From the NCBI RefSeq assembly GCF_001708405.1, contig NZ_CP012418.1:372001-436000 (forward strand): a stretch of 64,000 nucleotides of DNA, given 5' to 3'. The notes beneath the pieces were generated by a model. The model was not told where the DNA came from, ran no database searches, and saw nothing but the letters and a program-made list of their open reading frames with translations. Source of the stretch: Kangiella sediminilitoris (lineage in GTDB: Bacteria; Pseudomonadota; Gammaproteobacteria; Enterobacterales; Kangiellaceae). Positions 28,076-35,264 of the stretch are shown in pieces; the stretch's first letter is position 1; each line of letters begins with the position of its first letter. The position numbers were made by a program, and so were the translations under genes.

Positions 28076-28909
28076 ATGAGTTGGTTTGGAAAAGTAATTG
28101 GTGGTGTCCTCGGCTTTTCTCTAGGTGGCGGTCCTTTAGGCGCTATAATTGGGGCCGTGTTGGGTCATCAGCTTGATAAAAAGAGCGATGATTATCAAGA
28201 GCGATATGCTCCGGGCGATCAGGAGAGAGTTCAGGCGGCCTTTTTTACAGCAACTTTCTCTGTGATGGGTCACATTGCTAAAGCTGATGGTCAGGTCACA
28301 CAGAATGAAATTCGTCATGCTGAAAATGTGATGCAGCGTATGGGGCTGGACAGTGAGGCCAGAAAATTTGCGATTGATTTATTTCATCAAGGAAAAAGCA
28401 GTGACTTTGATTTAGAGTCGGTGGTCGATCAGTTTAAGAAAGAATGTCACCGTCGTCGTAACTTGATGCAAATGTTTCTTGAAGTTCAGATAACCATGGC
28501 GCTGGCCGATGGCTCGATGCATGAGCATGAGCGAGCGGTATTACATCGAGTTGGTAAGCACCTCGGGTTCGCTAACTTTATGATTGACCAGCTGATCAAG
28601 ATGGTCCAGGCACAACAACGCTTTTACAGCTACTCACAGCAGCAAGGACACGCTGGAGGAGGGCATGGTGGAACCTATCAGCAGGCTCCGGATGCACCCA
28701 GTGTTGATCAGGCGTACGAAGTTCTTGGTGTTAAAGGCAGTGATGACCAAAAAACGATAAAACGGGCTTATCGACGCCTGATGTCGCAACATCATCCGGA
28801 CAAACTGGTAGCGAAGGGTTTGCCTGAAGAAATGATTAAAATGGCCAACGAAAAGACACAGGAAATTAAGGCCGCATACGAGTTAATTAAGAAAAGCCGT
28901 GGTTGGTAG
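28076..28909 (+). CDS. djlA: Membrane-anchored co-chaperone DjlA
   Basis: DjlA is a DnaK co-chaperone held in the inner membrane. The 277-residue protein has an N-terminal glycine-rich membrane helix (about 5-30), a TerB-like helical domain (about 50-190) and a Gly/Gln/His-rich linker. A C-terminal J domain follows with the HPD triad (QHHPDKL, about 240). It starts two bases after murU, so it lies on the amgK-murU transcript, a common arrangement in gammaproteobacteria. Confidence 0.94.
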   Translation: MSWFGKVIGGVLGFSLGGGPLGAIIGAVLGHQLDKKSDDYQERYAPGDQERVQAAFFTATFSVMGHIAKADGQVTQNEIRHAENVMQRMGLDSEARKFAIDLFHQGKSSDFDLESVVDQFKKECHRRRNLMQMFLEVQITMALADGSMHEHERAVLHRVGKHLGFANFMIDQLIKMVQAQQRFYSYSQQQGHAGGGHGGTYQQAPDAPSVDQAYEVLGVKGSDDQKTIKRAYRRLMSQHHPDKLVAKGLPEEMIKMANEKTQEIKAAYELIKKSRGW

Positions 28910-28977
28910 TTTCATTATGATTTTTGCTATGATGGAAGTGTCAACAGGACAATTTATTTTAGGGTTTGGGTGGAGTT

Positions 28978-29610
28978 ATGAATAAATCAGTAATGGTCAA
29001 ACAGATTGAAACAATGCTGGAAATGCAAAATGCCATGAATACTAAGGTTCATGACGATTGGTTTGAGCAAAATTATGAATGGTATAGAGCCATTTGGATT
29101 GAGTGTGCGGAAATGTTGGAGCATTACGGCTGGAAGTGGTGGAAAAGCCAGAAGCCAGACGTTGACCAGGTGAAAATGGAGCTAGTCGATATCTTCCATT
29201 TTGGATTAAGCTCTCGAATTGACGGTAAGCTGTCATTTTATGAAATCGCTGAGGAGCTGGCGAATGAGATGTCAGAGCCACAGGTAAAAGATGACTTCAA
29301 GCAAACGCTAGAAGTACTGGCAGGACAGGCCGTTATGTATCAGCATTTTGATGGAGCCAGCTTTGCCGGCTGTATGCAGCAAATCGAGATGCCATTTGAT
29401 GACTTATTTAAAAGTTATGTTGGGAAAAATACATTAAACTTTTTTCGTCAGGATATGGGCTATAAAGAAGGCACTTATATTAAAGAATGGTATGGCAAAG
29501 AAGATAATGAAGTCTTAGTTGAAATTTTACATAAACTGGATGCGGAAGAGGATGACTTTAAGCATCTGGTCTATCAAGGTTTGGCGGATAATTATCCTCG
29601 ACCAGAATAA
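28978..29610 (+). CDS. Dimeric (MazG-fold) dUTPase
   Basis: This protein (210 residues) resembles the all-helical dimeric dUTP/dUDP diphosphatases, not the trimeric Dut. The metal and substrate motifs are ECAEMLEHYGWKWWK (about 33-47) and MELVDIFHF (about 60-68). It would remove dUTP to keep uracil out of DNA and supply dUMP. No trimeric dut is found at its usual site beside coaBC, so this is the likely replacement. The ATG at 28978 is preceded by GGTGGAG; a TTG twelve bases upstream was rejected. Confidence 0.85.
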   Translation: MNKSVMVKQIETMLEMQNAMNTKVHDDWFEQNYEWYRAIWIECAEMLEHYGWKWWKSQKPDVDQVKMELVDIFHFGLSSRIDGKLSFYEIAEELANEMSEPQVKDDFKQTLEVLAGQAVMYQHFDGASFAGCMQQIEMPFDDLFKSYVGKNTLNFFRQDMGYKEGTYIKEWYGKEDNEVLVEILHKLDAEEDDFKHLVYQGLADNYPRPE

Positions 29611-29624
29611 TAAAAGAGGTTCGT

Positions 29625-29897
29625 ATGTCTGAAGGCGGTTATAAAGTTGTATTAAAGGGTTACGGTAATGCGGATGAAGGAAAGCTCAATATTGAACAAA
29701 AGCTAGCAGAGTTGTTTAATATCGATCAGAAAGTGGCTAAAAAGCTGCTAGAAGTTTCAAGTAAGTCGCCACGTGATGTCAAAGTTAACGTTAACAGCGA
29801 AACTGCAGAGCGCTATTTAAAGGCCCTAAAGGCTACGGGTGCTGAAGGAGAAGTGCTTGATACCCGTTTTGACTTTAGTCATTTATCGCTTGAGTAA
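29625..29897 (+). CDS. Small protein resembling the L7/L12 C-terminal domain
   Basis: The 90-residue protein has the pattern of the ribosomal L7/L12 C-terminal domain: YKVVLKGYG, then AKKLLEVSSKSPRDVKVNV, then a helix ending LKATGAEGEV. It lacks the N-terminal dimer domain and hinge, so it is not L7/L12 itself. A good AGAGG Shine-Dalgarno lies before the ATG. It is 14 bases after the dUTPase gene and 11 bases before cobB, so the three are probably one operon. The function is unknown; the fold assignment is my inference from the residue pattern. Confidence 0.6.
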   Translation: MSEGGYKVVLKGYGNADEGKLNIEQKLAELFNIDQKVAKKLLEVSSKSPRDVKVNVNSETAERYLKALKATGAEGEVLDTRFDFSHLSLE

Positions 29898-29908
29898 TAT
29901 ATTCTTTT

Positions 29909-30640
29909 ATGGAAATTGATACGGATATATTTAAGCAAATAAAAAACGCCAAGTGCGTGACCATTCTTACTGGCGCCGGAGTCTCTGCAGAATCCGGCGT
30001 TGCAACTTTTAGAGCCTACAAAGATGAAACGAAAGAAAGTTTATGGAGCCAATACGATCCACAAAAGATGGCCAGTATTGAAGGCTTTCTGGAAAATCCA
30101 AATCGCGTGTGGCAGTGGTATCAATGGCGCCGCAGTGAACTTAAAACTAAAGAACCAAACGCCGCGCACACAGCAATTGCCAAGTGGCAGCAAAGCAATT
30201 CGCAAAACGTTACTCTGATAACCCAAAATGTTGACGGTTTACATCAGGCTGGTGGTTCAAAAGAGGTTACTGAACTGCATGGCAATATCTGGGGTAACCA
30301 TTGCCTCCAGTGCCGTGTTCGCTACAAAGAAGACGTCGAAGGCATTGAGCAAGTCATTGAGTGCCCCGAGTGTGGGGGACAAATTCGTCCTTCCGTAGTC
30401 TGGTTTGGCGAAGCCTTACCTGAGAAAGCTTGGCGTGATGCAGAAAGGGCTACGTATTCCTGTGATGTTTTTTTATCTGTAGGAACATCGAGTCAAGTCT
30501 ATCCTGCGGCTGGTCTCGCCACTATGGCTAAAAGTCAGGGAGCGACGGTAATAGAAATAAACCCAGACCCAACTGAGAGTTCTGTGGTGGATTACTACTT
30601 TAAAGGGATATCTTCTGAGTTCTTCGAGCATATGTGTTGA
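29909..30640 (+). CDS. cobB: NAD-dependent protein deacylase (sirtuin)
   Basis: The 243-residue sirtuin removes acyl groups from lysine using NAD. The motifs are GAGVSAESGVATFR (NAD binding), TQNVDGLHQAGG, the catalytic His in ELHGNIW and the zinc cysteines C-x2-C...C-x2-C (CLQC...CPECGG). A Tyr-x2-Arg (YQWRR) in the acyl pocket marks the class III, SIRT5/CobB-like group that also removes succinyl and malonyl groups. It is the last gene of the operon that includes the dUTPase and the L7/L12-like protein. Confidence 0.92.
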   Translation: MEIDTDIFKQIKNAKCVTILTGAGVSAESGVATFRAYKDETKESLWSQYDPQKMASIEGFLENPNRVWQWYQWRRSELKTKEPNAAHTAIAKWQQSNSQNVTLITQNVDGLHQAGGSKEVTELHGNIWGNHCLQCRVRYKEDVEGIEQVIECPECGGQIRPSVVWFGEALPEKAWRDAERATYSCDVFLSVGTSSQVYPAAGLATMAKSQGATVIEINPDPTESSVVDYYFKGISSEFFEHMC

Positions 30641-30757
30641 TGATAAAAGTTATTAATTCTGACAAGTGCGTAACACTTATAAAGTAAAAAAAAACAATAA
30701 AGTTTAATCAAGTTAACTTCATATTTTAAGATGAAATTCTCTTAAGTTTGGAATTCC

Positions 30758-32209
30758 TTATTCAACTATCGGTTGAGATAATATCCAGAGACTGAGCATG
30801 GTATATCCAATCATTAGAAATAGCATTGGGATTTGACTCATAAGTGTTTGCTTGTGGTTTTGATATATCTTTATTGCTGAATAATGAGCCAATACAACAG
30901 CGATAACATGACCAATTATGATGGCATAAATAGAAATGAACCATACTGTTTTAGCGTTGATCACTCCAATATCCATAGCATAATTTGCGGTGCCGAAAAT
31001 ATCCCAGCCATAACCGAAAGGATCTGATATGAGAGGGATGATTTGCTGTCCTGCAATCATCAAATAAAAAATATAATGGGCAATGTGGTATGCCAGAGCA
31101 ATCGGAACTAGTGATAGTACATAATGTCCGGCTGCTATGGATAAAGGCATCCTCTCTCCACCAGCTTTAACGCTGATAAAACAAAATAGTAAGAACACTC
31201 CTAATAGTACACACGGTAAAGTGAGCAGTGCCAAGCTTTTGACCAGCATAATAATGTCTATACCACTTGCTTGTAACTCTATAAGTAACGGTCTTAAAAG
31301 TTGATTCTCAGCAATAAAGTTTAGCAAGTCTTTCCATAACGGCGTCTCTAAAATTCCATCAAAAGATACTGTTGAAAGCAGTAAAACTACAAAGCACGTT
31401 TCGGATAAATGCAATGGTTTATCATGCGTTAAACCTGCGCCTGGTAGTCTTAATTGCACTTTGTTACTTTCAGTATTTAGCAAAGAAAACCTGCCGAATA
31501 ATTTATAAAAATGGGTAAACAGGTCTCCATGACGTAGCCAGTTACCAACTCCGAAAATCGCCATGCCAAGCCAACTATAAAAGCTATACATCAGAATGAG
31601 CCAGAAGAGTACCTGCGGAGTTTCCGGGCCCTGTGCAATCAGCTCTAACCAGGCAAAAATAATAAAAGCAATAACGACAGGCCAGGCGCCTAACTGTTTT
31701 GGGTAGGGACGACGGGTATCCTTATCAAAGAAATGACTCCATAGAGCCAGCGTTCTCCACGGATTAAGAGCTGGCCATAAGTTAGCGACCAGCGCCACGA
31801 TAAAGGTTAGTCCAACCCACCATATTACCCAGACGAAAGTTGGTGAGAAGTTTTCGAAGGTATTGTTTTTGCCAAAGTAGGCCGTGATTAAAGTGACTGC
31901 AAATAAAAAAACACCCATTAATTGGAGAATATATTTAGTAATCTTTCGACTTAAAGAGCCGCGGGGAAGAAGCCATTTTAATTCTGTCCGAGGAGATAGT
32001 TTTGTCCGTGCCGACTGGCGAATAAACAGTGCGGCAATTACAAAAGAGACAAACACGACTACAGCGGCTGAAGTTAAATACATAGTCAACGGTAGCGGTA
32101 GGTCGTAACGCTCCCCGAATGAATGAGCCTGTACGGAATTAATGATTGCAAAGCAGCAGCATATGAGAAGTAAAAATGTGCTATTCCGTATAGCACTCAG
32201 GTGTTTCAT
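30758..32209 (-). CDS. Polytopic membrane protein of the 'fenitrothion hydrolase' (FedB-like) family
   Basis: The 483-residue protein begins with a signal-like helix ending in QAHSFGERYDLPLPL and continues with about eleven more hydrophobic segments. The HSFG.RYDLP.P start resembles membrane proteins that databases label fenitrothion hydrolase. That label comes from a Burkholderia pesticide strain and says little about native function. The gene overlaps the upstream cupredoxin-like gene by four bases, so the two products probably act together, perhaps handling a metal or oxidant. It has no hydrolase motif that I can see. Confidence 0.6.
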   Translation of the reverse strand: MKHLSAIRNSTFLLLICCCFAIINSVQAHSFGERYDLPLPLTMYLTSAAVVVFVSFVIAALFIRQSARTKLSPRTELKWLLPRGSLSRKITKYILQLMGVFLFAVTLITAYFGKNNTFENFSPTFVWVIWWVGLTFIVALVANLWPALNPWRTLALWSHFFDKDTRRPYPKQLGAWPVVIAFIIFAWLELIAQGPETPQVLFWLILMYSFYSWLGMAIFGVGNWLRHGDLFTHFYKLFGRFSLLNTESNKVQLRLPGAGLTHDKPLHLSETCFVVLLLSTVSFDGILETPLWKDLLNFIAENQLLRPLLIELQASGIDIIMLVKSLALLTLPCVLLGVFLLFCFISVKAGGERMPLSIAAGHYVLSLVPIALAYHIAHYIFYLMIAGQQIIPLISDPFGYGWDIFGTANYAMDIGVINAKTVWFISIYAIIIGHVIAVVLAHYSAIKIYQNHKQTLMSQIPMLFLMIGYTMLSLWILSQPIVE

Positions 32210-32577
32210 TGTGGATAAATCTCTATGTAAAACAGCGCGCCATGACTGTCATTTCCGTGAGTGTCGTGTCGTGTCACTGAAAAGCGACCGGCAACTTTAG
32301 CATCGAAAGCGAGCCGGCTGGGTACGCCCGCTTCAAGGGATAGTTTTATGTCGTAGCCATGTAGGTGAATCTCCATGGCTTGATCCGACTTAATGTCAAC
32401 AGCAACTGTGCCCCCTTGATCAAACCTTAACGTAGTTCCGCCTTCAACTTCTCCGTTCGTTATGATGACTTGCTGGACTGTAGTTTTATGGCTTTCGGCA
32501 TAAGCTTTAAATGCTGTTAAACCAAACAGAAATAGCAGAGCGATTAGACGTCCTGTAAAAAAAATTGACTGTTTCAT
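32206..32577 (-). CDS. Secreted cupredoxin-like small protein
   Basis: The 123-residue protein has a signal peptide (about 1-27) and a beta-rich domain with EIHLHGYDIKLSLEAGVPSRLAFDAKVAGRFSV followed by a His-rich RHDTHGNDSHG loop. This resembles the cupredoxin fold, but there is no cysteine, so a standard type 1 copper site (His-Cys-His-Met) cannot form. Histidines could still bind a metal. It is the first gene of a two-gene operon, with an ATGA overlap to the polytopic protein, and is divergent from the beta-propeller gene. Confidence 0.65.
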   Translation of the reverse strand: MKQSIFFTGRLIALLFLFGLTAFKAYAESHKTTVQQVIITNGEVEGGTTLRFDQGGTVAVDIKSDQAMEIHLHGYDIKLSLEAGVPSRLAFDAKVAGRFSVTRHDTHGNDSHGALFYIEIYPQ

Positions 32578-32692
32578 TTATGTCATTCTCCATTGAACAT
32601 AATGGTTAAAATGTATACATAATCAACTTTCATTCTAGCAAAGCGTTGTACAATTATTAACCGATTTGAAGTGGGTTAACAAGGAGGAAGTT

Positions 32693-33868
32693 ATGTCACG
32701 GTTTGTTACGCTATTCTTCATGGTATTTTTCGGCTTAGTAGCAACGTCGAGCCGAGGAGAAATTTTAGCTCTGGTTAATTACGAAAGTAAGCCTGCAGAT
32801 TCTCTAAAATCTCTAAAACTTACTGGTCCACAACAAAGGGAGGAAGGAATTGCGGTCGTGGACGTGGATCCTGACTCTGACGCTTTTGGACAAATTTTGA
32901 TGGATATACCACTGCCACCAGATCTGGTTGCGCATCATATCTTCTACGATAAAACAATGAGTAAAGCCTACATTACCGCGCTGGGTAGAGGAAATGAATT
33001 AAGAGTTATGAATCTTAAAGAGTTTCCATATCGCCTGAAGGTTATCAATGTGGATAATTGCAAAGTCGGAGAGGATGTTGTTTTCTCAGACGATAATAGT
33101 CGGTGGTATCTAACCTGTATGGGATCGGATCGCGTCTATGTTGGTGATGTGAAATCTGATGAAGTGATGGCTGAGTTAAGAACGCCAGAACCTTACCCGC
33201 ATGGTATCGCAATCAATAATGATATAGACCGCATATTAGTGACGAGTACTGTTAGTCCTGATATGACAAAAGCGGGAGACCATATTTCTGTATTTGAGGC
33301 GAGTACAAATCAACCCTTGGGAGCAATTAAGGTTTCGAACAAGGAATCCCCAGCCGGTGAAGCTCCGGTAGAAGTGTTGTTTGTGCCAAAGAGCAAACCT
33401 GCCGTTGCTTATGTTACTAACATGCAGGGAGGGACTTTATGGACCTTAACCTGGAATGAAGATAAGCAAGACTTTGATGCGGCTGAAGTTTTTGATTTTG
33501 CCTCAGAAGAAGCGGCCATGCCCCTTGAAATTTATTTCAGCGATGATGCAAAGAAGATGTATGTAACCACGGCAAAACCGGGCAAGGTGCATGTGTTTGA
33601 TATTGCCGGGAAGGTTAATGAGCCAAAGCTCTTAAAAACTTACAGTACTGCTGAAGGTGCTCACCACATCGCGTTTACTAAGGATGGTAAGTTGGGATTC
33701 GTTCAGAACTCTTTACTGAACTTGCCAGGAATGAGTGATGGTGAAATTACGGTCGTCGATATGGAAAACAACATAGTGACGCATCGCATCGACACATTTA
33801 AAGAAAAAGGCTTTAATCCAAACTGTATAGTGTTGCTACCTGAGTGGAATCATTTGGCAGGACATTAG
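32693..33868 (+). CDS. Secreted YVTN/YncE-like beta-propeller protein
   Basis: The 391-residue protein has a signal peptide (about 1-22) and repeated beta-propeller blades with phrases such as AYITALGRGNELRVMNL, PYPHGIAINNDIDRILVTS and MYVTTAKPGKVHVFDI. This is like the YVTN/YncE and nitrous-oxide-reductase-type propellers. The start at 32693 was chosen because a full AAGGAGG Shine-Dalgarno (32681-32687) lies six bases before it; the upstream ATG would ignore this and spoil the signal peptide. Its ligand is unknown. It is divergent from the cupredoxin-like gene. Confidence 0.75.
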   Translation: MSRFVTLFFMVFFGLVATSSRGEILALVNYESKPADSLKSLKLTGPQQREEGIAVVDVDPDSDAFGQILMDIPLPPDLVAHHIFYDKTMSKAYITALGRGNELRVMNLKEFPYRLKVINVDNCKVGEDVVFSDDNSRWYLTCMGSDRVYVGDVKSDEVMAELRTPEPYPHGIAINNDIDRILVTSTVSPDMTKAGDHISVFEASTNQPLGAIKVSNKESPAGEAPVEVLFVPKSKPAVAYVTNMQGGTLWTLTWNEDKQDFDAAEVFDFASEEAAMPLEIYFSDDAKKMYVTTAKPGKVHVFDIAGKVNEPKLLKTYSTAEGAHHIAFTKDGKLGFVQNSLLNLPGMSDGEITVVDMENNIVTHRIDTFKEKGFNPNCIVLLPEWNHLAGH

Positions 33869-33876
33869 AGTAAACT

Positions 33877-33903
33877 GGCGGCTCATAAGAGCCGCCTTGT
33901 TTT
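33877..33903. terminator. Terminator between the beta-propeller gene and purC
   Basis: GGCGGCTC and GAGCCGCC form a perfect eight-base-pair stem with an ATAA loop, followed on the plus strand by TTGTTTT. It lies in the convergent gap, so it may serve both transcripts. Confidence 0.75.
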
Positions 33904-33914
33904 CAGAAATGGCT

Positions 33915-35021
33915 TTAATCAACCAAGTTGAATTCGTCTTTTAGTATTTGGATGATTTCTGCTTTCGGGTTGTCTGACAGCTCTATTTTCTGGCCAGTAA
34001 TTTTTTCAGCAATGCCAATGTAAGTTTTAGATACACCCATCAAAGCTTCTGTAGGTAGTGCATTATCGCGAGCGAGTGCCTGTCGTTCGTCCATACGATC
34101 TTTATTTAGCAGAATGTCTGGGTCTTCGAAGTGATTCAATAGGAACTGACGAAAACCTTCTTTTGAGTTTTCCACTACGGTGCCGTTTTTACGAAATGCT
34201 GGTCCGTCCCAGATGCGTGATGAGTCAGGTGTACCGACTTCATCCATGTAAATGAGCTTCTCTTTACCTGATTTGTCTTTCACATAGCCAAACTCAAATT
34301 TCGTATCGACAAACATTTGGTCCAGCTTTTCTAACTCTGAACTAATTACCTTGAAGCCGTCTTTTAATAGCTTTTCATACAGGTCTATGTGTTCCTTGCT
34401 ACGGAACTGGAAAGCTTCGTAGTTTTCTTCTATATTCTGACGAGTGATGTTGACGTCATCTGCTTCAGGAACTCCAGGTATGCCTTTCAATATCCCTTTG
34501 GTGGAAGGTGTGATTAATAGTTCATCCAGCTTTTGGTTTTTTTCTAAACCATCAGGAAGGCGAATGCCGCAGAACTCGCGCTCACCTTTTTCGTAGGCAC
34601 GCCACATTGATCCTGTAATGTATTGTCGTGCAATTGCCTCAATTTTTACTGGTTTTGCCTTTTGTACAATCCACACGAACGGATGTGGGATCTCCAGTAT
34701 ATGACTGTCCGCCAGACCGTTCTCACGGAAGAGTTTAAACCAGTGGTTTGAGATAGCATTCAATGCAGCACCTTTGCCAGGGACGCCGTCCATACCATCT
34801 TCACCGTGCCAGATAGCATCAAAAGCAGAAATACGGTCACTAATGACCAATATAGCTAGCGGCGCATTGGCTGCTACGTCATAACCACGCTCCCTGATCA
34901 AGCGGGCGCTATCTTCTTCTGTTAACCAGTAAACAGAGCGAACTTTACCGCTGTGGACCGGTTGGTTTGTTCGGATCGGCAGGTCATCATTTACGGCTAA
35001 AACTTTATCAGCAATGCTCAT
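33915..35021 (-). CDS. purC: Phosphoribosylaminoimidazole-succinocarboxamide synthase (long form)
   Basis: PurC condenses CAIR with aspartate using ATP to make SAICAR in purine synthesis. At 368 residues it is the long form, not the 237-residue E. coli type. Motifs include [10 protein letters not shown] (nucleotide binding), [28 protein letters not shown] and [13 protein letters not shown]. It stands alone, with a 243-base divergent gap before acnA. No consensus PurR box was seen by eye there. Confidence 0.94.
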   Translation of the reverse strand: MSIADKVLAVNDDLPIRTNQPVHSGKVRSVYWLTEEDSARLIRERGYDVAANAPLAILVISDRISAFDAIWHGEDGMDGVPGKGAALNAISNHWFKLFRENGLADSHILEIPHPFVWIVQKAKPVKIEAIARQYITGSMWRAYEKGEREFCGIRLPDGLEKNQKLDELLITPSTKGILKGIPGVPEADDVNITRQNIEENYEAFQFRSKEHIDLYEKLLKDGFKVISSELEKLDQMFVDTKFEFGYVKDKSGKEKLIYMDEVGTPDSSRIWDGPAFRKNGTVVENSKEGFRQFLLNHFEDPDILLNKDRMDERQALARDNALPTEALMGVSKTYIGIAEKITGQKIELSDNPKAEIIQILKDEFNLVD

Positions 35022-35264
35022 GAATTATCCTATTATCTCATGCAATTAAACTCAAAGAGTGACGGTGCCATCTATAACACCGGATCTAGGAGCGCAATGA
35101 TACCAGAATTCGTGAATTTGACCACGTATTGTATATGTTTTGCGCAATTTTACGGGATCTTATGGGTCTAAATTTTAAGTTGCAGAATTTCTGATGTATA
35201 GTGTTAAAAGCGTGAAAAATCATTAATTTATTGATTCATATTCTTTTTATAGAAATGGGAGCCC

